A stretch of 64,000 bases of DNA, from positions 124,001 to 188,000 of the IMG/VR virus record IMGVR_UViG_3300035670_000010. One strand, written 5' to 3'. The stretch is from a virus. Position numbers and translations under genes: made by a program. The notes beneath the pieces are model-generated. The model searched no databases. It was not told the origin of the DNA and saw only the letters and a program-made list of their open reading frames with translations. Position 1 is the first letter of the stretch. The number at the start of each line of letters is the position of its first letter. Positions 13,671 to 19,779 of the stretch are shown in pieces.

Positions 13671-14168
13671 TTAATAAACATTAAAAGGTAAGTTTGTGTT
13701 CAACACAGTATGACCTTCTTTTTTAACTTTTGAACAAAAAGTTCTCAACATTTTAATAGCCTCTTCATTCTTTATTAAATCAACCATTGAAAGTCTCTTG
13801 CCACTTCCAGCATTAACAAAAGTCTGTATGGTATATTTTGTTGTATCTCCATAAAGAATTCCCTTCTTTTCATCTTTCTTTATTGCTTGATTTGTTAACC
13901 AATTTTGGAACAAATCATCAACAACCCACTCCAATTTATTACCATAACCTTCTATGCCTAGGCTATCACAATATTCTTCCATCTTTTTGAAAGCCTCTTT
14001 GGTTTTGGCTTCACCATCCCAAAGGTTGCAATCAGTACTCCCACCAGTTCCCCTATTTATACAATATCCAATTTTTTTGTTATCAAAAAAAATATCTGCT
14101 TGGAATGCATAAGTTTCTTCTGAAAACTTTGCAGAATATTTCACATTTTTTAACTTAATTCTTTCCAT
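13671..14168 (-). CDS. hypothetical phage protein
   Basis: 165 aa, MERIKLKNVKYSAKFSEETY. 'FQADIFFDNKKIGYCINRGT GGSTDC' and 'MEEYCDSLGI' match a family common in phages and plasmids that begins with a small beta-domain (F.SEET..F.a.l..ngkkvg). Function unknown. Confidence 0.7.
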   Translation of the reverse strand: MERIKLKNVKYSAKFSEETYAFQADIFFDNKKIGYCINRGTGGSTDCNLWDGEAKTKEAFKKMEEYCDSLGIEGYGNKLEWVVDDLFQNWLTNQAIKKDEKKGILYGDTTKYTIQTFVNAGSGKRLSMVDLIKNEEAIKMLRTFCSKVKKEGHTVLNTNLPFNVY

Positions 14169-14192
14169 TGTTCTTTTGGTTTGATTACCTCA

Positions 14193-14200
14193 CAAAGATA
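14193..14200 (-). promoter_or_regulatory. -7 box (TATCTTTG)
   Basis: TATCTTTG 24 nt before the ATG at 14168. Confidence 0.6.
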
Positions 14201-14251
14201 AACTAAAGTTTGCAGAAGTCCAAATGTAATGATTATTTTTTTTTCAATTAT

Positions 14252-14851
14252 TTAATCTAAACTATTAGGAAAATACAACAAAGTTGGATTACGTTTCTGA
14301 ATGTCAACCTGGGGATATGATTTCCTAAACATATCAACATCAAATCTTTTTGTGATTAAATGATAACCACTTTTAGTTGGGATTACTGCTTCAACCTTAT
14401 TACCCCCTGGTCTAGTTTCATCAAGTATAGCAATAGTCTTTGCTAATTCTTTTTCATCTTTATCATCAATATCAACAATCCATCTATTCTCCATTCTTTT
14501 TACCTTCCCAACAACACTCTCAAATAAATTTTTCTGATTATGTTGTCCATTTTTGATTCTTTCAGCCAAAAGCATCATCATATCCAAGGCCACATCTTTA
14601 TGGTTCTGTTTTTGAATGTGAATGTAGGTTCTTGCTTTGAAGAGTTCTGATAACTGCATAATCTCTTCATATTTGCTATCAAGATAATCCAGGCTATCAA
14701 TACAATACGTTTTAATGGTTCTGGATGACTGGTGATTATCTCTCTCCTCTTTTGGTTGATCCTTCTTTCTTTTAAGAATATATAACATATAGAAATCACC
14801 CTCTTCTGTGAAGTTTAGTAATGGTTTGATTATGTCCAGGTTGTTTATCAT
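14252..14851 (-). CDS. AEP-primase-like small protein
   Basis: 199 aa from ATG at 14851 (MINNLDIIKPLLNFTEEGDF). 'RWIVDIDDKDEKE' looks like the hhhDhD metal-binding motif and 'IPTKSGYHLITKRFD' like the s-x-H motif of archaeo-eukaryotic primase folds, in the right order and spacing. Short proteins of this kind occur in large phages. If correct it binds or polymerises nucleotides; the size suggests a degenerate or specialised version. Family assignment is tentative. Confidence 0.55.
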   Translation of the reverse strand: MINNLDIIKPLLNFTEEGDFYMLYILKRKKDQPKEERDNHQSSRTIKTYCIDSLDYLDSKYEEIMQLSELFKARTYIHIQKQNHKDVALDMMMLLAERIKNGQHNQKNLFESVVGKVKRMENRWIVDIDDKDEKELAKTIAILDETRPGGNKVEAVIPTKSGYHLITKRFDVDMFRKSYPQVDIQKRNPTLLYFPNSLD

Positions 14852-14872
14852 GTTTTTGTTTTTTTGATAAAG

Positions 14873-14880
14873 CAAAGATA
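14873..14880 (-). promoter_or_regulatory. -7 box (TATCTTTG)
   Basis: TATCTTTG 21 nt before the ATG at 14851, supporting that start over the one at 14875. Confidence 0.6.
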
Positions 14881-14909
14881 AACCTAAAAACTGGTAAATG
14901 CAAATCTAT

Positions 14910-15392
14910 TTAAAACTTTTTCATTTTGTAATGAATGGCAATGAATTTCTCATGATTTATATCATTTTCATCACATATTTTAATGATTTCTCTTAATTTA
15001 CCACTAACTTCTGAAACAACTTCACCTAATTTGTTTACCTCATCAATTAAGTTATCAATCTCTTCTTCTATGCTGGTATAACCCCCCTCTTCCCAATCAA
15101 CATCATACAATGTTTCATCATCATCTAATGTGATATATAGAAAGGCACTAAATTTACCACTATTATGTTCAATTTGAATATAAGATGCCACATCCATTGT
15201 ATATAACTCAAAAAGAACCACATTTGGTTGTTCATTTTCAATAGAAAACTGGATGCCCAGATTTTTTAGGTGTTCACTTACATTTTCAATAAACTCTGCA
15301 CTATTTGCCATAACTTTACTGTCCTCAACCAAATTTGTTGGTCTGGATTGAATAAGTTGTTTTAACCTATCAATATTTTCTTGTAATTTCAT
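14910..15392 (-). CDS. hypothetical protein
   Basis: 160 aa, MKLQENIDRLKQLIQSRPTN. Helical N-terminus, a beta-rich middle (NVVLFELYTMDVASYIQIEH) and an acidic helical segment (EEGGYTSIEEEIDNLIDEVN). No family recognised. It is preceded by a TATTTAT-type element, so possibly late-expressed. Confidence 0.7.
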   Translation of the reverse strand: MKLQENIDRLKQLIQSRPTNLVEDSKVMANSAEFIENVSEHLKNLGIQFSIENEQPNVVLFELYTMDVASYIQIEHNSGKFSAFLYITLDDDETLYDVDWEEGGYTSIEEEIDNLIDEVNKLGEVVSEVSGKLREIIKICDENDINHEKFIAIHYKMKKF

Positions 15393-15401
15393 ATAGTTCT
15401 T

Positions 15402-15413
15402 TTACAATAAATA
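15402..15413 (-). promoter_or_regulatory. TATTTAT-TAA element
   Basis: TATTTATTGTAA ends 9 nt before the ATG at 15392. Confidence 0.5.
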
Positions 15414-15419
15414 TATCCA

Positions 15420-15656
15420 TTAACTAATTAAATCAAATGATACATTATTACTATCCATCAATTCATGTAAGGTTGTCCTAACTTGAACCAAAGCATCATG
15501 TACCTCCTGGCTCATTGTGTCTGGTGCATACTTTGTCTCTGACCTCAAGTGTTGATCCAGTTCATATAAAGTCATCATTATGTCCCTACCTTTTGCAGCC
15601 AACATAAATTGCTCCATATCCTCTGGTAGATTAAATTCCAATATTGCTTTTGCCAT
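15420..15656 (-). CDS. hypothetical phage protein
   Basis: 78 aa, MAKAILEFNLPEDMEQFMLA. 'MTLYELDQHLRSETKYAPD' is the recognisable core of a small helical phage protein family (EF.LPED...F..A..G......L.e.d..LR...KY). Function unknown; transcribed after the gene at 15662 with a 5-nt gap. Confidence 0.8.
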   Translation of the reverse strand: MAKAILEFNLPEDMEQFMLAAKGRDIMMTLYELDQHLRSETKYAPDTMSQEVHDALVQVRTTLHELMDSNNVSFDLIS

Positions 15657-15661
15657 CTTAT

Positions 15662-15844
15662 TTAGTTTTTAATGAATTTATAAAGTTCAAGTAATAATAA
15701 CCCAGCTTCAGCCTTGGTTAGAAACATCTTACCCCTATCATGATTGATATAGGTATGAACAACAAGGATTTCCTCTGAACCATTTGATTTATCAATGGTC
15801 ACTACTGGTGCTTCAACATAAATTTCATTGGGTTCTGTAATCAT
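15662..15844 (-). CDS. 60-aa hypothetical protein
   Basis: MITEPNEIYVEAPVVTIDKS, beta-rich, ending 'LTKAEAGLLLLELYKFIKN' as an amphipathic helix. The start follows a promoter box by 19 nt. No known family. Confidence 0.65.
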   Translation of the reverse strand: MITEPNEIYVEAPVVTIDKSNGSEEILVVHTYINHDRGKMFLTKAEAGLLLLELYKFIKN

Positions 15845-15863
15845 TTTATTCTTGTTTAGACCT

Positions 15864-15871
15864 CAAAGATA
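15864..15871 (-). promoter_or_regulatory. -7 box (TATCTTTG)
   Basis: TATCTTTG 19 nt before the ATG at 15844. Confidence 0.6.
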
Positions 15872-15882
15872 GTAAAATACTT

Positions 15883-16044
15883 TTAATAATCCCAGGTAGA
15901 TTTATCTACTTTTTTACCATTCATAATGCAATCAAACACATAATCCCATTTTTGATTTTTAGTGATATAATCCACTAAAATTTGGCTAAACCCCAAGGAA
16001 GTGGATCCGTTTTCTGTTTCTAATTTAATGTCTAATATTTTCAT
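15883..16044 (-). CDS. 53-aa hypothetical protein
   Basis: ATG at 16044 (MKILDIKLETENGSTSLGFS) preferred over 16107, since the longer version overlaps the neighbouring coding region. Ends 'CIMNGKKVDKSTWDY'. No family recognised. Confidence 0.55.
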   Translation of the reverse strand: MKILDIKLETENGSTSLGFSQILVDYITKNQKWDYVFDCIMNGKKVDKSTWDY

Positions 16045-16054
16045 AATTTTTGTT

Positions 16055-16378
16055 TTAATATAAGTCTTCTGAAAACAATCTGTTGCCCCTAATTTGGGAT
16101 AAATCAATTACCTGGTTTTCTTGTAATGCAATTTGAAGCCCCTCTTCACGGCTAACAAACCTATTTTTTGATGTCAAAAACCCTTGTTCATTTTCACCAC
16201 TTTCAGCATCTCTTAACCCTGTAATAGCATATTTTGTGTAAATACATTGCCCATGCCTATGGCCACTAAAAACAATACCCCTATCAAGGTTTGCTGGAAG
16301 ATAAACCTCAATTGGTAATTCCTTTTTAAGTTCAATGTTTTTATACCAAATAGCAGCACATATTATTTTCTCATTCAT
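16055..16378 (-). CDS. conserved phage protein (FSGHRHGQCI/EQGFLTS family)
   Basis: 107 aa. 'KIICAAIWYKNIEL', 'IVFSGHRHGQCIYTKYAITG', 'EQGFLTSKNRFVSREEGLQI' and the very end 'LFSEDLY' are all hallmarks of a small conserved family seen in many large phages. The conserved His/Arg/Cys cluster suggests a binding or enzymatic site, but none is described that I know of. Confidence 0.8.
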   Translation of the reverse strand: MNEKIICAAIWYKNIELKKELPIEVYLPANLDRGIVFSGHRHGQCIYTKYAITGLRDAESGENEQGFLTSKNRFVSREEGLQIALQENQVIDLSQIRGNRLFSEDLY

Positions 16379-16922
16379 GTTTTTGTTTATATTCTTTAAT
16401 AAAAGTTTCTAAATCTTGTGGTATATCACCGTAATTATGTAATTCATATGCAAAGTTTTCAACCCATTCTTCTTCATCACCATATTCTAAATATTCATAA
16501 CCAAATAAATCATATTCTAATTCACATATTGCATGTCCAAGTTCATGAAATATTGTTGTTTCAACTGTCACCCATAATGGTACATTATATTCTTTAGAAC
16601 CTTCTAAAATATCCTTTTCTGATAAAATAACTATTGGTATTGATGAACTTGTACCACTTCTAAATCTACCTAAAGCACCTTCTCCAATATTATTGACAAA
16701 TATTATTCTAATATCCTTGAATAAATCTATTTTATTTTTAAATATTTCAATTGCTTCCCTAGAAAACTTAACTATATCAGAATGTACTTTGGTTATATCT
16801 TTAACCCCATAGTCATTAATAATATGGTTATAGTCATCACTTTCTTTATTTAAAAGAAATTCAATATCCTCATTCAAAAAATCTTGAATTGTGGTTTTAA
16901 TAATTCTTCTCAAATCTTTCAT
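16371..16922 (-). CDS. LNE-tagged zinc metalloprotease
   Basis: 183 aa. N-terminal tag MKDLRRIIKTTIQDFLNE, then a domain containing 'VETTIFHELGHAICELEYDL' near residue 130: HExxH zinc-protease motif with a downstream acidic stretch (EEEWVENFAYELHNYG) that can supply the third ligand. Otherwise unlike named peptidase families. With the tag it may be packaged and delivered into the host at infection (inference). A TATTTAT-type element lies 8 nt upstream of the start. Confidence 0.75.
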   Translation of the reverse strand: MKDLRRIIKTTIQDFLNEDIEFLLNKESDDYNHIINDYGVKDITKVHSDIVKFSREAIEIFKNKIDLFKDIRIIFVNNIGEGALGRFRSGTSSSIPIVILSEKDILEGSKEYNVPLWVTVETTIFHELGHAICELEYDLFGYEYLEYGDEEEWVENFAYELHNYGDIPQDLETFIKEYKQKHE

Positions 16923-16930
16923 ATTTTATT

Positions 16931-16943
16931 TTATATATAAATA
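16931..16943 (-). promoter_or_regulatory. TATTTAT-TAA element
   Basis: TATTTATATATAA ends 8 nt before the ATG at 16922. Confidence 0.5.
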
Positions 16944-16962
16944 TTAAGTTTTAAAAGTTTTG

Positions 16963-17048
16963 TGGTCAGGATAGGATTCGAACCTATATTGTTGAATTAC
17001 CCAGCTTCAACTGCTTAAGTATAGCGTTTACCATTCCGCCACCTGACT
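16963..17048 (-). tRNA. tRNA-Leu (probably TAA), class II
   Basis: Acceptor AGTCAGG/CCTGACC (A-C at the first pair), 'TGGCGGAATGGTAAACGC' D-arm typical of tRNA-Leu, T-arm ATAGG-TTCGAAT-CCTAT, discriminator A, 86 nt. The anticodon loop is best read CTTAAGC (TAA), but its stem is poor, and an alternative reading gives AAG; both are Leu. A 6-bp GTTGAA/TTCAAC variable arm is clear. Confidence 0.7.
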
Positions 17049-17049
17049 A

Positions 17050-17250
17050 ATTAACACCCTAATTTATCCAACTTACAGATGTTATGGCTGTCCCCCCACA
17101 GAAGGGGGTTAGGAATAGTCATTTTGTCCTGATGAGGTCGAGGTGACATCCTCTGACGTTCTCCCTATACGTCAATGTACGTGCCCATACAGTAATCACT
17201 CTGTTTCTTCATATTGGGCATACTATCTGGTGATTAACCAGAACGTATCT
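17050..17250 (-). ncRNA. structured non-coding RNA between HNH gene and tRNA-Leu
   Basis: 200 nt without an ORF. Perfect or near-perfect stems on either strand: CCCCC/GGGGG at 17092-17108, TGACGT/ACGTCA at 17154-17174, TGCCCA/TGGGCA at 17182-17220, CTGGT/ACCAG at 17227-17241. This density of GC stems in AT-rich DNA argues for a functional RNA. A mobile intron remnant is possible because an HNH gene adjoins it, but I see no clear group I or II core. Confidence 0.5.
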
Positions 17251-17664
17251 TTAGAGTAATAGTTTTTTATCTTTCCAATTTTTATAGTGTATAGATTTTA
17301 AGTTTTTACATTCATCACATCTACAACCTCTATTATACGCTCCTAAACTTGGGTGTTTTTTTAATTTTTCAATATTAATTCCACCTAACAATTTTATTTT
17401 ACCTTTGTCAAATCCATCTTGCCAATTATCTTTTGGAGTGCCTAAAAATAAATGTTCAGGATTAACGCATTTTCTATTATCGCATTTATGACAGACATAT
17501 AATCCTTCTGGAATTTCACCATAATGTAATATATATGACATTCTATGGGAATCAACTGTTTTTTTATTTATTTTAAACACTCCGTAGCCAGTTTCACCCC
17601 TCAAACAGGCAGTCCACAACCAACAATAATCTGTTTTAATTACTTTGTCAAAAAATCTTTTCAT
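17251..17664 (-). CDS. HNH homing endonuclease
   Basis: 137 aa. 'YCWLWTACLRGETGYGVFKI' plus 'HRMSYILHYGEIPEGLYVCH' and 'CDNRKCVNPEHLFLGTPKDN' form the HNH fold of phage homing endonucleases (His-Asn-His with C-x2-C style zinc ligands). The extra C-terminal part 'RGCRCDECKN' may bind DNA. Located between tRNA-like elements; the 5' side has a TATTTAT-type element. Free-standing mobile gene, possibly responsible for spread of the flanking RNA elements (inference). Confidence 0.88.
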   Translation of the reverse strand: MKRFFDKVIKTDYCWLWTACLRGETGYGVFKINKKTVDSHRMSYILHYGEIPEGLYVCHKCDNRKCVNPEHLFLGTPKDNWQDGFDKGKIKLLGGINIEKLKKHPSLGAYNRGCRCDECKNLKSIHYKNWKDKKLLL

Positions 17665-17675
17665 GTTTATTTATT

Positions 17676-17688
17676 TTAGCAATAAATA
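17676..17688 (-). promoter_or_regulatory. TATTTAT-TAA element
   Basis: TATTTATTGCTAA ends 11 nt before the ATG at 17664. Confidence 0.5.
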
Positions 17689-17706
17689 TACAAACTTTTT
17701 TAAAAA

Positions 17707-17820
17707 AAGCAAGGGCAGGATTTGATACCTACAAGCTAGGCTCAACAGCCCAGAACAGTTTTGTTTAACGTCAGCATCCTTCTGATTTCTGTTTTGCGTC
17801 TACCATTCCGCCACCTTGCT
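17707..17820 (-). other. tRNA-Leu-like element with 30-nt anticodon loop
   Basis: Perfect acceptor AGCAAGG/CCTTGCT, Leu-type D-arm (TGGCGGAATGGTAGACGC) and a class II variable arm TGGGCT/AGCCTA. The would-be anticodon stem AACAG/CTGTT encloses 30 nt instead of 7, itself containing TCAG/CTGA. The T-loop has one extra base (TATCAAAT). 114 nt. Either an intron-like insertion or a non-decoding tRNA mimic. Confidence 0.55.
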
Positions 17821-17853
17821 TTGCTTGTCTTTCCAGGCTGTCAACAACTTATA
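17821..17853 (-). repeat. 33-nt repeated motif, copy A
   Basis: Directly 5' of the preceding tRNA-like element. About 29 of 33 bases match 19213-19245, which is likewise directly 5' of a tRNA-like element. Conserved core TGACAGC-TGGAAAGACA. Possibly a leader or processing signal. Confidence 0.5.
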
Positions 17854-17892
17854 TACCAGCTTTGTACATCAATCACTAGGTTGTCAGCTTTG

Positions 17893-17990
17893 TAACAAGA
17901 ATAGGATTCGAACCTATATTTAGGATTATTTAATCGGGATCCATACCGTACCTACCTTTCGGCGTGTCTAACCAGTTCCACCACCTTGCT
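17893..17990 (-). other. tRNA-Leu-like element with aberrant core
   Basis: Acceptor AGCAAGG/TCTTGTT (two G-T pairs), D-arm TGGTGGAACTGGTTAGACAC, T-arm ATAGG-TTCGAAT-CCTAT, discriminator A. Between them lie CCG/CGG around an 11-nt loop and GGAT/ATCC; no 7-nt anticodon loop preceded by a 5-bp stem can be drawn. 98 nt. Confidence 0.5.
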
Positions 17991-18237
17991 ATAAATCTTT
18001 TTGAATATCTAATTTACATTTTTGGCGATCTGATTTGGAGAACATCCTTTTGATATTCTTCTTTACCTTATCACCCCAAAAAGAAGCCCATTTTCCTTTA
18101 CCAGAAGGATTCATTTGTGGTTTCATATCTTCAATAATTTTGTTAATTCTAGTTATTAATACATTTTGACCAATGAAAAATCCTACCCAAAAAGTTAAGA
18201 TGAATACTGATATTAAATAAATTACTTCTATAATCAT
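17989..18237 (-). CDS. small membrane protein
   Basis: 82 aa. N-terminal transmembrane helix (VIYLISVFILTFWVGFFIG) then a basic tail (KKNIKRMFSKSDRQKCKLDI). Lies between two tRNA-like elements, its stop overlapping one by 2 nt. Function unknown. Confidence 0.65.
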   Translation of the reverse strand: MIIEVIYLISVFILTFWVGFFIGQNVLITRINKIIEDMKPQMNPSGKGKWASFWGDKVKKNIKRMFSKSDRQKCKLDIQKDL

Positions 18238-18259
18238 AATATTATTTTTTTAAAAAAGG

Positions 18260-18387
18260 TAACAATGACAGGATTCGAACCTGTATGATGTTTTATATCT
18301 GTTCCAACAGTGTGCATCAGTTGTATCTACATCTCACATCACTTAAAATTAAGTTAATTAGCGTCTAACCAATTCCGCCACCTTGCT
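18260..18387 (-). other. tRNA-Leu-like element with ~75-nt core
   Basis: Acceptor AGCAAGG/CATTGTT (one mismatch), D-arm TGGCGGAATTGGTTAGACGC, T-arm ACAGG-TTCGAAT-CCTGT, discriminator A. The core contains ACTTA/TAAGT, TGATGT/ACATCA and CTGTT/AACAG stems; the long variable region is 2-3 times normal. 128 nt. A TATCTTTG promoter box lies 9 nt upstream. Confidence 0.5.
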
Positions 18388-18396
18388 ACCATACCT

Positions 18397-18404
18397 CAAA
18401 GATA
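18397..18404 (-). promoter_or_regulatory. -7 box (TATCTTTG) for tRNA-like element
   Basis: TATCTTTG 9 nt before the 5' end of the element at 18387, a spacing that would place the transcript start at or near the acceptor stem. Confidence 0.45.
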
Positions 18405-18454
18405 CATCAAGATTTTTAGAAAACCAAATCTATTTTTAACTTATTTTGTTTTTG

Positions 18455-18567
18455 TAGCAAGAGTGAGATTCGAACTCACACGGTGGATTTTATAAGGTTA
18501 TTTTCTCTGTTTTACGTTGCAACATCCACCCAACCCTTAAGCGTCTATCCAATTTCGCCACCTTGCT
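18455..18567 (-). other. tRNA-Leu-like element with pseudoknot-capable core
   Basis: Acceptor AGCAAGG/TCTTGCT, D-arm TGGCGAAATTGGATAGACGC, T-arm GTGAG-TTCGAAT-CTCAC, discriminator A. In the core GGTGGAT pairs with ATCCACC (7 bp), and AAGGGTT with AACCTT; the two pairings interleave, so they are alternatives or a pseudoknot. 113 nt. Confidence 0.5.
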
Positions 18568-18620
18568 GTATTTATATTTTTAAAACCAATATTTACCAAG
18601 TAATTAGTTATAGCCAATAG

Positions 18621-18803
18621 CTAAAATCGTGGTACATGGGTGTCTATCTTTTCAGACAGAACATTTTTAATCATTTCCCAACTTTGCATTACATCTCTAT
18701 CAATGCTTGCGGTTTTGGTTTTACTATCAAGTGATCTTGCAACCAATCTAAATGTATCTTCAATTTGCTTTGCTTGAAACTCGTAAATCTTCAATTCTTT
18801 CAT
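18621..18803 (-). CDS. 60-aa hypothetical protein
   Basis: MKELKIYEFQAKQIEDTFRL, helical; 'ARSLDSKTKTASIDRDVMQS' in the middle. Resembles short phage proteins of the 'eLk.yEFQakqIedtLR.t...l.s..k.TcldR.v.qs...' type. Function unknown. Confidence 0.75.
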   Translation of the reverse strand: MKELKIYEFQAKQIEDTFRLVARSLDSKTKTASIDRDVMQSWEMIKNVLSEKIDTHVPRF

Positions 18804-18813
18804 GATTTTTATT

Positions 18814-18930
18814 TTACCATTTAACCCAATAAGTTCTATTTAGCCACCCAAAACCTATTTCATTTGTACCATCTGAACATTTGGTATAAGTAAACATTGG
18901 AAATATTAGCCATGTTTTATCTTCTTTCAT
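18814..18930 (-). CDS. 38-aa protein
   Basis: MKEDKTWLIFPMFTYTKCSD ... 'GWLNRTYWVKW'. Five Trp/Tyr-rich residues in the last 20. A-rich start context; ends 10 nt before the gene at 18621. Weak evidence beyond open frame and packing. Confidence 0.4.
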   Translation of the reverse strand: MKEDKTWLIFPMFTYTKCSDGTNEIGFGWLNRTYWVKW

Positions 18931-18945
18931 AATTTTAATTGTTTG

Positions 18946-19067
18946 TAGTCAGGGCAGGAATTGAACCTGCGTCACACTCGCTTGATACCCTACACACCTC
19001 ATATTTTCATATGGAACGGACTCGAACCGTCGTCACCAGTTGCTCTACCCATCTGAGCTACCTAACT
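18946..19067 (-). other. chimeric tRNA-like element with two T-arms
   Basis: Acceptor AGTTAGG/CCTGACT and a canonical D-arm (GCTC-AGATGGGTA-GAGC), discriminator A. After ACTGG, the normal 5' anticodon strand, the loop and 3' strand are missing and a full T-arm follows (GACGG-TTCGAGT-CCGTT), then CATAT/ATATG, then a second T-arm GCAGG-TTCAATT-CCTGC. 122 nt. It looks like two tRNA genes joined by recombination. Confidence 0.5.
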
Positions 19068-19129
19068 AGTTAAGATTTCTAAAACCCATCTCTTACAAGG
19101 CAAGGAAACTCCATCTTATGTTTTTTGCG

Positions 19130-19209
19130 TAGTCAGGGCCGGATTCGAACCGGATAAGCAACCGTTTTTAATGGACTTGGAAACCATTCCGCATTACGCC
19201 CACCTGACT
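19130..19209 (-). other. tRNA-like element, duplicate 1 (Trp CCA-like loop)
   Basis: Acceptor AGTCAGG/CCTGACT perfect, T-arm TCCGG-TTCGAAT-CCGGC, discriminator A. A hairpin AATGG/CCATT has TTTCCAAGT as a 9-nt loop; read with a 7-nt loop it gives CCA (Trp). The D-arm does not pair and looks like the Leu D-arm with GCGTAATG inserted. 80 nt. Confidence 0.5.
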
Positions 19210-19212
19210 AAA

Positions 19213-19245
19213 TTGCCTGTCTTTCCAAGCTGTCACCCACTTATA
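19213..19245 (-). repeat. 33-nt repeated motif, copy B
   Basis: Partner of 17821-17853, again immediately 5' of a tRNA-like element. Confidence 0.5.
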
Positions 19246-19299
19246 AGCCTCTAGGTTTTTGTTCCTGTCAGGGTAAGGCAATTAGCTGCATTGCAACTG

Positions 19300-19379
19300 T
19301 AGTCAGGGCCGGATTCGAACCGGATAAGCAACCGTTTTTAATGGACTTGGAAACCATTCCGCATTACGCCCACATAACT
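19300..19379 (-). other. tRNA-like element, duplicate 2 (acceptor damaged)
   Basis: Identical for 73 nt to the element at 19130-19209, but the 5' acceptor strand reads AGTTATG, giving one mismatch and one G-T with CCTGACT. Preceded at 23 nt by a TATCTTTG box, so it is probably the first RNA of this transcript. Confidence 0.5.
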
Positions 19380-19402
19380 ATCATAATTCCTTATTGACAA
19401 TT

Positions 19403-19410
19403 CAAAGATA
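19403..19410 (-). promoter_or_regulatory. -7 box (TATCTTTG) for RNA cluster
   Basis: TATCTTTG 23 nt before the 5' end of the tRNA-like element at 19379; candidate promoter for the cluster down to 18.9 kb. Confidence 0.5.
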
Positions 19411-19430
19411 CATCAATGTTTTCATAAAAC

Positions 19431-19619
19431 CTAATTTAACTTTGTATTTTGTACTACTTGAATATATATTTTATCATTCACTTGATTTTCCAATGTATCA
19501 CATATTTTAAAAATTACTTGATCATGTACACCATGAGGCACTTTGTTACGTAATTGCATTACATTTAAATACCTAACGTCTTTAAATACTTGTTCAGAAA
19601 CATCCATAATTTTTGCCAT
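19431..19619 (-). CDS. orphan member of the MKN small-protein family
   Basis: 62 aa, MAKIMDVSEQVFKDVRYLNV. 'HDQVIFKICDTLENQVNDKI' and the end 'YIQVVQNTKLN' repeat the spaced Q-V pattern and tail of the array at 2.8-6.3 kb. It stands alone beside the tRNA-like cluster, so the family is not confined to the array. Function unknown. Confidence 0.6.
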   Translation of the reverse strand: MAKIMDVSEQVFKDVRYLNVMQLRNKVPHGVHDQVIFKICDTLENQVNDKIYIQVVQNTKLN

Positions 19620-19651
19620 ACTATTGTTTTTTAAAAATTCAAGTTGCAGAA

Positions 19652-19777
19652 ATGAGAAGTTATATAGACAAAAACAAAATCAAAATAAAAATCAAAGACC
19701 CAACTTACTTCAAAGGCAAAAACAAAAACCAAGACCCTTTTTATTACATAATTAACAATTTAATGCAACCTATGTAA
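19652..19777 (+). CDS. possible 41-aa lysine-rich ORF
   Basis: MRSYIDKNKIKIKIKDPTYF on the plus strand, with low-complexity Lys/Asn content. Only the open frame supports it; it may be chance. Confidence 0.2.
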   Translation: MRSYIDKNKIKIKIKDPTYFKGKNKNQDPFYYIINNLMQPM

Positions 19778-19779
19778 TG

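Noticed and set aside
17128-17160. CTGATGAG on the plus strand suggesting a hammerhead ribozyme
   Set aside because: The second core segment GAAA and a consistent stem III are missing.
17050-17250. Group I intron in tRNA-Leu
   Set aside because: The Leu tRNA next to it is uninterrupted and I could not identify the P3-P7 core.
19130-19209. tRNA-Ser(GGA) on the plus strand (loop CTTGGAAA)
   Set aside because: The T-arm GGTTCGAATCC and acceptor polarity fit only the minus strand.
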